Below, piece by piece: positions 6,941-13,015 of a stretch of 13,234 bases of DNA. Origin of the DNA: CAYHEQ01 sp964355795 (lineage in GTDB: Bacteria; Patescibacteriota; JACPGU01). Every line of letters starts with the position of its first letter. Position 1 is the first letter of the stretch. Where the stretch lies: NCBI GenBank assembly GCA_964355795.1, contig CAYHEQ010000023.1, positions 1 to 13,234 of the forward strand, in the 5' to 3' direction. The notes under the pieces are model-generated. The model was not told where the DNA came from, did no database searches, and saw only the letters and a program-made list of their open reading frames with translations. The translations under genes were made by a program, and so were the position numbers.

Positions 6941-8056
6941 ATGGCAAAAATAAAAAACGAAACAATTGCTTCTCGCAAAGCGCCTTTTTCGTGCGGGGTG
7001 CTAGCAGTTGTCTATGTTCTGGGCGGTTTAACGCTTATTTATAGTGGAGCGATCAGTCTATTTGTTGGTATAAATATGTTTTCCGGTGCGCTATCTCTTT
7101 GGCTCATATTGTTTAGCGTTGTCCAATTGTTTTTTGGCCTAGGAGGGGTAATAGCGGGAGCTGGTATTAGGAATATGAGAGAATGGGGGCTTTATACTCT
7201 TTCATCTATAACAATAGTACCTCTAGTGCTTTTCGTGACCTTAGTTATCCTCTCCAAGTTTATTTCTGGAGTAGAGCAAATAGATTTCGCTACTACCGTA
7301 GGCATTATTGTGGAAACACTACTTTTTGTTTATATTTGGTTTGCTTACAGAAGGTGGTACACTGTTGACGTAACAAATTCTTTTGAGTGGAGTATCATTG
7401 CTAAAAAAGCGTTAAGAGTAATGGCTACCTCCGTCATTTTGATTGCATTGATAATAGTAGCGGCATTCTTCATTGTAGCCAGTTATGTAAAAAATGATTC
7501 CATCTTCAAATCCGAAGGTATTGGAGCGCAACTGAAGCAGGATGTGAAAAATGTTGTAGAAAATAAATTGTCAGAAAATCAGACAGAAAAATACTACGCT
7601 GGTTGGAAGGGCTATGAAAATAGAGTCTATGCAAATTTTTCCGTAGGCTATCCTGCTGTCTGGAGTGTTGACGAATTTGAGCCAAAGACAGGAAATATTT
7701 TGAAAATGGTGCAATTTTCTCCTGAAAAAACTTTCCCCAAGCTTTTTCGAGAAGGAGTAGAAGTAAAAATTATAAAAAATGACAGTGGGCTTGACCTAAC
7801 AAGATTTGTCAGTGAAGATAACAAAAATTTTTGGGGAGTAAAAAGCGAAAAAACTTATTTTTTGGGCAATGAAGCTGTAGAAGTTACCATAGATCAGAGC
7901 AACGCAACTGGCTCTGAAACGAGTTTTTCTGATGGTTGGTATATAAAGAGTGGCAATCTCATAGTTAAAATTTCGGCTACGAGCACATCAAAAACAGCAT
8001 ATAAAAATTATGAAAATATTTTTGGAATGATTCTGGATGGTATAAAGTTCAAATAA
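6941..8056 (+). CDS. Five-TM membrane protein with extracytoplasmic PsbP-like domain
   Basis: The 371-residue protein has a basic cytoplasmic N-terminus (MAKIKNETIASRK) and five predicted membrane helices at about 17-43, 47-75, 83-106, 115-136 and 157-183. Basic loops RNMREW and YRRW follow the second and fourth helices, which by the positive-inside rule places the N-terminus inside and the C-terminal ~185 residues outside. The outer part contains VGYPAVWSV, FSPEKTFPKLFREGV and VTIDQSNATGSE, a pattern resembling PsbP-like/DUF1795-type domains; this assignment is by eye only. The next gene encodes a clear paralogue of this outer domain, with FPKLFR, GV, VTIDQS and GSE in the same order. The gene is AT-rich relative to topA and eno, and starts without a ribosome site. 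Function is unknown; an envelope or sensing role is inferred. Confidence 0.8.
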   Translation: MAKIKNETIASRKAPFSCGVLAVVYVLGGLTLIYSGAISLFVGINMFSGALSLWLILFSVVQLFFGLGGVIAGAGIRNMREWGLYTLSSITIVPLVLFVTLVILSKFISGVEQIDFATTVGIIVETLLFVYIWFAYRRWYTVDVTNSFEWSIIAKKALRVMATSVILIALIIVAAFFIVASYVKNDSIFKSEGIGAQLKQDVKNVVENKLSENQTEKYYAGWKGYENRVYANFSVGYPAVWSVDEFEPKTGNILKMVQFSPEKTFPKLFREGVEVKIIKNDSGLDLTRFVSEDNKNFWGVKSEKTYFLGNEAVEVTIDQSNATGSETSFSDGWYIKSGNLIVKISATSTSKTAYKNYENIFGMILDGIKFK

Positions 8057-8068
8057 TCAAAACACAAA

Positions 8069-9580
8069 ATGGCCAAGATAAAAAGTAGAGAAATAGGGTC
8101 TGTTAAATGGGTTCTGTTGCTGGGTATAGCTACGGTCGTATTAATTATGGCGGTAGCTTTTGTTGTATATAGACAACTTACAATAGATGGCCCCAAATTA
8201 GAATCTGATAAAGAAAGTGCTAAAACTACCGATACTATCGAGAAAGAGGCGACGAGCGATGATTCGTTTTATAACCTCAAAGGCTTATTGAATCTTAGAC
8301 TACGATACCCGGTCGCTTGGAGTCATAGTGGTTTTGAAGATACTTTACCTAATAATCTGAGGTCAAATATCCAACTCTCCCCAGAAAGATATTTTCCGAA
8401 ACTTTTTAGGTCAGGAGTATGGCTTTCGACATACAGTAATGACGATGATAAGAGTTTAACCGTTTTTGTTAATAACGATATCAAGGGAGTTGTTAATACA
8501 AAAAAAGCCCCCGCGAAGTTTTTTGGCGGAGACGCGATCAGGGTGACCATAGATCAGAGCAAGATTGTTGGTTCAGAGAAAGCTTATCAGGAAATAATCT
8601 ATACAGATTATGGCGGAGTTATAGTTAAGATCGTTGGGCTAGACAAAGACAAAGACAGCTATGAGAAAAATAGGGAGATATTTGAAAAAATAATCAACGA
8701 TATAGAACTTAGGGCAACAGCCCAAGAAGTAAAAACGAATAAGGAAGCTACTGCTAACAAAAAAAGACAAGAGGAAGTCAAGAAAAAAGAAGATATTGCT
8801 AGTCAAGAAGCGCAAAAAATAATAGCCGCAAAAGAAGCTGAAAAAACCAAATGCTTAACAAACGGAGGACGAACCGAGCATCGTTCAGAATGGGTTAATA
8901 GTTTAGAGTTTAACGGACAAGCAGAGTATGATGTTTGCATCTTTAGTAGTTTGAGGGAATGTGAAATAGGCGAGTACAATGAGGGAAAATGCAAGGATGG
9001 TGATTATATGAAATGGAAAGTGCTAAATCCCATTATACCATCAAGCGCTATAAGTATAGGAGGTGGTTGGGCCGGGGTCGGAATAAATAGAGACGAGCAA
9101 TATATTTTTGCAGACGGGGTTTCTTCGGCCACCATTTCCGTGCATATTAGACCGCCTCATAGTAATAAGTGGGTGGGGAGTGCGGGGACTACAGCTTTTG
9201 TTTCCGGTAAAAAAATTGTTTTAATAAAAACTGGTGGAGCAGAAATAAGCGCAACACAGATATCTGGTGCTGAGGAAGATGTCGCCTATACCGACAATAA
9301 CGGTGTTGCTACTTTCCGTGTGTCTCACCAAGATTCTGTTACTCGTAGATATCACTATTACTTTACGGTTGATGATTCCGGTTCCTATTATAGCTCGGAC
9401 AGGTATTGGGCTTCGGTCGTATTTTATACGCAAGACAAAATTCATACTGTTCAAGTAGGAGATACAATAGCTAGTATAGGAGCGCAATACGGTGTGTCAT
9501 GGGAAAGAATAGCGGATATAAACAAAATTTCCTATCCATATGCCATGGAACCGGGAAAAAGATTAATAGTTTTAAAATAG
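8069..9580 (+). CDS. Membrane-anchored multidomain envelope protein: PsbP-like, coiled coil, DUF333-like, Ig-like, LysM
   Basis: The 503-residue protein is anchored by one N-terminal helix (about 14-36) with the rest outside. Domains by eye: a PsbP-like domain at ~66-213, paralogous to that of the preceding protein (YPVAWS, LSPERYFPKLFRSGV, VTIDQSKIVGSE); a Lys/Glu/Ala helix or coiled coil at ~214-261; a Cys-rich module at ~262-310 with CLTNGG, VCIF, REC and GKC (Cys 262, 290, 298, 308), resembling DUF333; a bacterial Ig-like domain of Big_1 type at ~345-452 (FADGVSSATISVHI, YTDNNGVATFRV); and a C-terminal LysM at ~457-502 (HTVQVGDTIASIGAQYGVSWERIADINKI quoted in parts: HTVQVGDTIASI, YGVSWERIADIN). 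LysM normally binds peptidoglycan or related glycans, so the protein could bridge membrane and wall. It follows its paralogue by 12 bases. No enzyme motif is seen. Confidence 0.82.
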   Translation: MAKIKSREIGSVKWVLLLGIATVVLIMAVAFVVYRQLTIDGPKLESDKESAKTTDTIEKEATSDDSFYNLKGLLNLRLRYPVAWSHSGFEDTLPNNLRSNIQLSPERYFPKLFRSGVWLSTYSNDDDKSLTVFVNNDIKGVVNTKKAPAKFFGGDAIRVTIDQSKIVGSEKAYQEIIYTDYGGVIVKIVGLDKDKDSYEKNREIFEKIINDIELRATAQEVKTNKEATANKKRQEEVKKKEDIASQEAQKIIAAKEAEKTKCLTNGGRTEHRSEWVNSLEFNGQAEYDVCIFSSLRECEIGEYNEGKCKDGDYMKWKVLNPIIPSSAISIGGGWAGVGINRDEQYIFADGVSSATISVHIRPPHSNKWVGSAGTTAFVSGKKIVLIKTGGAEISATQISGAEEDVAYTDNNGVATFRVSHQDSVTRRYHYYFTVDDSGSYYSSDRYWASVVFYTQDKIHTVQVGDTIASIGAQYGVSWERIADINKISYPYAMEPGKRLIVLK

Positions 9581-9583
9581 ATT

Positions 9584-9790
9584 ATGCCACAAGCGCTTAC
9601 TTTATTATCTCTTCTAATGGTGTTTGGATCTTTCTCTCTGTTTCCTTTTTTTGGTTATCCTGAAAGTTTCTCAAGTCCTAAAGCGTATACGCTTCTTATT
9701 TTACTGACCATAGGATTATTCATAGTAGGCGTGTCTCTTTTTATATATTCTGTGGTGATGTATTTTGTAGAAAAAAAATCTGAAAAATAA
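9584..9790 (+). CDS. Two-TM membrane miniprotein
   Basis: The 68-residue protein has two predicted membrane helices, about 4-25 (LTLLSLLMVFGSFSLFPFFG) and 35-60 (YTLLILLTIGLFIVGVSLFI), and a short basic cytoplasmic tail (EKKSEK), giving a hairpin with both ends probably inside. It starts three bases after the LysM gene stop and ends 7 bases before eno, so it is probably translated by coupling. It is accepted as real because of this tight packing and the clean hydrophobic pattern. No family is recognised; membership of the membrane cassette upstream is inferred from position. Confidence 0.68.
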   Translation: MPQALTLLSLLMVFGSFSLFPFFGYPESFSSPKAYTLLILLTIGLFIVGVSLFIYSVVMYFVEKKSEK

Positions 9791-9797
9791 AATTTTT

Positions 9798-11099
9798 ATG
9801 GCAAAAATAAAAAGTATTCACGCGAGGGAGATATTGGACAGTCGGGGGGATCCGACTATTGAAGTGGAGGTATTACTGGAGAATAATTTCCTCGGGCGGG
9901 CTTCGGTGCCATCGGGGGCTTCGACGGGTATTCACGAAGCGGCGGAGCTACGCGATAATGATAAGGCGCGATATGGCGGGAAGGGAGTTTTGCGGGCTGT
10001 TAATAATGTGAACAATGAAATCGCGCGAATTTTAGTCGGCGCGGAAGTAACTTCCCAGCGAGAAATTGACGTTAAAATGATAGCGCTGGATGGCGCGGAG
10101 AACAAAGGACGATTGGGAGCGAACGCTATTCTCGGAGTCAGTCTGGCTTGTGTCAAGGCGGGAGCGATAGCGCAAGGCTTACCACTTTACGCTTATTTAC
10201 GCCAGACTTTTGCGCCAGAGCTAGGCGAAGATTTCGTGATGCCCGTGCCGATGATTAATATCTTGAACGGCGGAAAGCACGCCGATTCTAACCTTGATTT
10301 TCAAGAATGTATCATCTTGCCGGTGGGCGCTTCCAGCTTCCCCGAGGCGGTCCGAATGGGCAGTGAAATTTTTCACGCTTTGGGCAATCTTCTTCGCGAG
10401 CAAAAAATGTCCACCAATGTCGGCAACGAAGGCGGTTACGCCGGCGATTTCCCTTCGCATGCGGGAGCTTTGACAATGTTCGTCCAAGCGATTGAAAAAG
10501 CGGGCTATAAAGCTGGCAACGATGCTTATCTTGGTTTTGATGTGGCGGCCAGCTCATTTTTTCAAAACGGGAAATATAATGTGACTTCAGAAAAGCAAAT
10601 TTTTGACGAAGCGGGATTCGTTTCTTATCTTGAAGGGCTGATCTCTCGTTTTCCTTTAATTTCCATTGAAGACCCTTTGGCGGAAGACGAATGGGCGGGG
10701 TGGCGAGCTTTTACTGCCAAATTTGGCCAGAAATTGCAGATAGTCGGCGACGACCTTTTCGTGACTAATGTGAAAAGGATTCAGCAGGGGATTGCCGAAA
10801 AAGTGGCGAATGCGGTGTTGGTTAAAGTCAATCAGATCGGCTCACTTTCCGAGACGGTAGACGCCATCCTTCTTAGCCACAAAAATAATTACAAGACAAT
10901 CGTTTCTCATCGTTCTGGCGATACCGAGGACTCTTTCATCGCCGATCTGGTGGTGGCGCTTGATTGCGGACAGATCAAAACCGGCTCGATGTCTCGCTCG
11001 GAAAGAGTGGTGAAATATAATAGGCTTTTGCAGATTAACGAAGAGCTGGGAAGTAAGGCGCGATTTTCTGGGAAGAAGACCTTTGGATTTTTGCAATAG
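9798..11099 (+). CDS. eno: Enolase (phosphopyruvate hydratase)
   Basis: Enolase converts 2-phosphoglycerate to phosphoenolpyruvate in glycolysis and is Mg-dependent. The 433 residues match the family length and start (MAKIKSIHAREILDSRG). Conserved functional positions seen: SGAST loop (39-43), His161 and Glu170 in NGGKHADSNLDFQE, Glu211 in NVGNEGG, metal ligands Asp248 (GFDVAAS), Glu291 (SIEDPLAE) and Asp318 (VGDDLF), the general base Lys343 (LVKVNQIG), HRSGDTED (371-378) and Lys394 in QIKTGSMSRSER. The last segment has Ser-Met where many bacterial enolases have Ala-Pro, a mild variation. No ribosome site is present. It is the last gene of the unit from 6233 and is less AT-rich than the three genes before it. 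A hairpin spans the TAG stop. Confidence 0.98.
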   Translation: MAKIKSIHAREILDSRGDPTIEVEVLLENNFLGRASVPSGASTGIHEAAELRDNDKARYGGKGVLRAVNNVNNEIARILVGAEVTSQREIDVKMIALDGAENKGRLGANAILGVSLACVKAGAIAQGLPLYAYLRQTFAPELGEDFVMPVPMINILNGGKHADSNLDFQECIILPVGASSFPEAVRMGSEIFHALGNLLREQKMSTNVGNEGGYAGDFPSHAGALTMFVQAIEKAGYKAGNDAYLGFDVAASSFFQNGKYNVTSEKQIFDEAGFVSYLEGLISRFPLISIEDPLAEDEWAGWRAFTAKFGQKLQIVGDDLFVTNVKRIQQGIAEKVANAVLVKVNQIGSLSETVDAILLSHKNNYKTIVSHRSGDTEDSFIADLVVALDCGQIKTGSMSRSERVVKYNRLLQINEELGSKARFSGKKTFGFLQ

Positions 11100-11118
11100 A
11101 GCTCCAGTCTCTATTTGC
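11093..11118 (+). terminator. Hairpin spanning the eno stop codon (no T-tract)
   Basis: AATAGAG (11095-11101) pairs with CTCTATT (11109-11115), and after a bulged T the outer GC pairs with GC (11093-11094 with 11117-11118). The seven-base loop is CTCCAGT and TAG lies in the left arm. There is no T-run, so it may stabilise or process the 3' end rather than terminate by itself. Confidence 0.45.
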
Positions 11119-11156
11119 GATAATTAGCTTGATTCGCGACAATTAGCATATAGCAA

Positions 11157-11185
11157 TTGACAAATGATACTTTTTGGAGTATTAT
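11157..11185 (+). promoter_or_regulatory. Promoter of the hypothetical gene after eno
   Basis: Perfect -35 TTGACA (11157-11162), a 17-base spacer and -10 TATTAT (11180-11185, five of six). It predicts a start near 11192. This is the best plus-strand promoter in the window and marks the hypothetical gene as an independent transcription unit. Confidence 0.75.
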
Positions 11186-11241
11186 TTTTGTAGGTAACTT
11201 AACATTTGGAAAATAAAATCCTCTACGAAAGGATGCGAGAA

Positions 11242-11979
11242 ATGGCCAAAAAAGGCTTAGGGATAGGAGGCGACATGAGTCTTGATGAAATCAGTCTCTA
11301 CGAAAAGTTTTTCCGAGAATCACCGACCAATGTTGCCCAGTTAATCAACATGGTAATTGGTGTTACCGACAAATATCGGCTGAAGCCTTTTCCATTGAAG
11401 GTGACGACTGGCCATGATGGCCATCCGGCAAAGCTTTTAATCAGAAGACTGGAAGCGCCAGAGATCAAGAATGATTTTCGCGATATCATCTTGGACCTTA
11501 TGGGAAGTTTCGCGGGAATCAACATGGAAGACCTGCTGAATCCAAAAAAAGTGGACCTGCTAGACTTCTCTGGTTGGTTGAATCTCTGGAATAACAACAA
11601 TCAGTCTCGGCAAAACCAGAAGAAGCAACGCATTTTCATTTTTTCTGAAAATATACCTCTATGTCGCATCATCAACATCAAACTGCGATGGCGTGGCAAC
11701 GAGCAGGAAGAGCTGGCGTTAGAGCCAGTTCATGGCAGAAGGAAAATGGATTTTACCTTTGAGGGGGTGGATGTTTTCGCTTATTGGCAGATGCCCGAAG
11801 GCGCTTACAGCGAGAGAAGCCTGCAATTTTTGACCAGGAATAAGCTGAATAATATCGCGCGTTTGGTCAATCTTGACCTCTTGAGATTTAACACTGAACA
11901 GGGGGTCGGGAAATTTTGGGAGGAAGTCATCAGGACGCGCGAATCTTTTCATCAACCGCAATGGAAGAAGGGGCCGTAA
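11242..11979 (+). CDS. Hypothetical protein, unrecognised family
   Basis: A soluble protein of 245 residues with no signal peptide or membrane helix. No known domain is recognised. It has a helical N-terminal part (MSLDEISLYEKFFRES, VAQLINMVIGVTDKY), a mixed middle with a polar linker (WNNNNQSRQNQKKQ) and a C-terminal part with several strands and helices (FTFEGVDVFAYWQMPEGAY, then NKLNNIARLVNLDLLRF). Start choice: ATG 11242 has AAGGA eight bases upstream; ATG 11233 and TTG 11206 are in frame and would add 3 or 12 residues, so the start is uncertain. It has its own strong promoter and terminator, which suggests independent and perhaps sizeable expression. The stop codon lies in the terminator loop. 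Confidence 0.8.
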   Translation: MAKKGLGIGGDMSLDEISLYEKFFRESPTNVAQLINMVIGVTDKYRLKPFPLKVTTGHDGHPAKLLIRRLEAPEIKNDFRDIILDLMGSFAGINMEDLLNPKKVDLLDFSGWLNLWNNNNQSRQNQKKQRIFIFSENIPLCRIINIKLRWRGNEQEELALEPVHGRRKMDFTFEGVDVFAYWQMPEGAYSERSLQFLTRNKLNNIARLVNLDLLRFNTEQGVGKFWEEVIRTRESFHQPQWKKGP

Positions 11980-11995
11980 GGCCCCTCCTTTTTTT
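11969..11995 (+). terminator. Strong intrinsic terminator of the hypothetical gene
   Basis: The 7-bp GC-rich stem AGGGGCC / GGCCCCT (11969-11975 with 11980-11986) has the tetraloop GTAA, which holds the TAA stop codon. A run of seven T follows at 11989-11995. This is a canonical rho-independent terminator. Confidence 0.9.
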
Positions 11996-12090
11996 GTACG
12001 CTGATTTTTCCTAAAAAGAATTGTAGAGTTTCTCTTACTGATGTAATATGGTAGAGTAGGATTTTGACTTTATATGTAGATTACAATCGG

Positions 12091-12253
12091 GTTGTTGACA
12101 CTTTAGAAACCTTGATAGTGGCTGGACGATGGTTTTGGTTGCTCTCCAGTTCTTTCCCTATCTGATGTCCGACATCCCTCCAGAGGCGGGCAGGCTGGGC
12201 ATCCTTTGATGTCGGACATCTTGTCATAGACATTTTGCATAAGTGTCAACAAC
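12091..12253. repeat. Nested inverted-repeat element of 163 bp upstream of recR
   Basis: This fills most of the 313-base gene-free stretch between the hypothetical gene and recR. Outer arms GTTGTTGACACTT (12091-12103) and AAGTGTCAACAAC (12241-12253) are perfect 13-bp inverted repeats. Inner arms GATGTCCGACATC (12164-12176) and GATGTCGGACATC (12208-12220) are also perfect inverted repeats, and each is itself palindromic around its central base. A GC-rich segment (CCTCCAGAGGCGGGCAGG) lies between the inner arms. No convincing ORF, transposase or target-site duplication was found. It could be a structured RNA, a MITE-like remnant or a pair of operators. Confidence 0.75.
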
Positions 12254-12292
12254 GCTCCATAATCATACACTTTATAGACCTTCAACTATCCC

Positions 12293-12892
12293 ATGTTCCT
12301 GCCCGATTCTGTTCAAAAAGCCATTGACGCTTTTTCCCGTTTGCCGGGGATTGGCAACAAGACCGCCCAGCGGTTGGTTTTTTATTTACTGCGTCAGGAC
12401 AAAATAACCTCCGAACATATCGGGCAGGCGATCTTGGAACTGAAAGAAAAAATCAATTTTTGTCCAGATTGTCAAAATATTTCCGACAATGGCAAGTGCA
12501 AAATCTGCGCCGATTCTTCTCGCGATAAAAGTATTATTTGCGTGGTGGAGGAACCGCTTGATATAATGGCTTTAGAAAAATCAGGCTATTACCAAGGGCT
12601 TTATCATGTCCTGCAAGGTTCTTTGTCTCCCGTGGATGGCATCGGGCCTGATGACCTTAATATCAAAGAATTACTGGATAGACTGCACAAAAAATCAGGG
12701 GTGAAAGAAATAATCTTGGCCACCAATCCCACGACCGAAGGGGAAGCGACAGCGCTTTACATTCATCGTTTGGTAGAGCCTCTGGGTATTATGATCACGC
12801 GCATCGCGCGCGGTATTCCTTTCGGTGGCGACATCGAATACGCCGATGAGATGACTCTGAAGAAGGCGATGGAGGGTCGCAAAGAGTATTAA
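12293..12892 (+). CDS. recR: Recombination mediator protein RecR
   Basis: RecR works with RecO (and RecF) to load RecA at gaps in replicating DNA. The 199 residues match the family length. Seen in order: a helix-hairpin-helix with LPGIGNKTAQRL (17-28), a C4 zinc finger with Cys57, 60, 69 and 72 (CPDCQNISDNGKCKIC), a TOPRIM domain at about 80-173 (ICVVEEPLDIMALE, YHVLQGSLSPVDGIGP, ATNPTTEGEATA) and the conserved C-terminal segment RIARGIPFGGDIEYAD (170-185). ATG 12293 gives the usual RecR N-terminus (PDSVQKAIDAFSRLPGIG); no ribosome site is seen. recR is often next to dnaX and a YbaB homologue; here both are absent, and an inverted-repeat element precedes it. A hairpin spans the stop. Confidence 0.97.
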   Translation: MFLPDSVQKAIDAFSRLPGIGNKTAQRLVFYLLRQDKITSEHIGQAILELKEKINFCPDCQNISDNGKCKICADSSRDKSIICVVEEPLDIMALEKSGYYQGLYHVLQGSLSPVDGIGPDDLNIKELLDRLHKKSGVKEIILATNPTTEGEATALYIHRLVEPLGIMITRIARGIPFGGDIEYADEMTLKKAMEGRKEY

Positions 12893-12902
12893 CTCTTTGC
12901 GA
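12877..12902 (+). other. Hairpin spanning the recR stop codon
   Basis: TCGCAAAGAGT (12877-12887) and ACTCTTTGCGA (12892-12902) form a perfect 11-bp stem with the loop ATTA; the TAA stop begins in the loop. No T-run follows, so it is more likely a 3'-end stabiliser or a first, weak terminator ahead of the one at 12953. Confidence 0.6.
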
Positions 12903-12952
12903 TTGCAAATTGCAGAATTCGATTGATAGGCTAAATAAGCCAGCAGACAAAA

Positions 12953-12977
12953 AAAGAGAGCGCTTTGCGCTCTTTTT
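12953..12977. terminator. Bidirectional terminator between recR and the convergent repeat gene
   Basis: Stem AGAGCGC / GCGCTCT with a TTT loop, extended by a G-U pair and three A-T pairs (12953-12963 with 12967-12977). T residues follow in the plus direction and a run of eight A precedes it, which gives a U-tract on the minus strand. It lies 61 bases after recR and about 38 bases after the stop of the minus-strand repeat gene. Confidence 0.85.
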
Positions 12978-13015
12978 GCATAGAGTTTTTTCATGAGCCG
13001 ACAAGTCAATGATTG

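Noticed and set aside
12095..12123. TTGACA at 12095 as the -35 of a recR promoter
   Set aside because: No -10 of reasonable quality lies 16-18 bases downstream, and the hexamer is part of the inverted-repeat arm. The recR promoter remains unidentified; TTGTAG/TAATAT at 12021-12049 is another weak possibility.
12091..12253. The 163-bp inverted-repeat region as an insertion sequence
   Set aside because: It is too short for a transposase, no target-site duplication is visible next to the arms, and no second copy is present in the window. Retained only as an inverted-repeat element.
12103..12285. Minus-strand 60-codon ORF covering the inverted-repeat element before recR
   Set aside because: It lies almost exactly within the inverted repeats, has no ribosome site, and its peptide (GCPACPPLEG, MSDIK) is what the GC-rich spacer and the GATGTC palindromes would give by chance. 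The DNA structure explains the region better.
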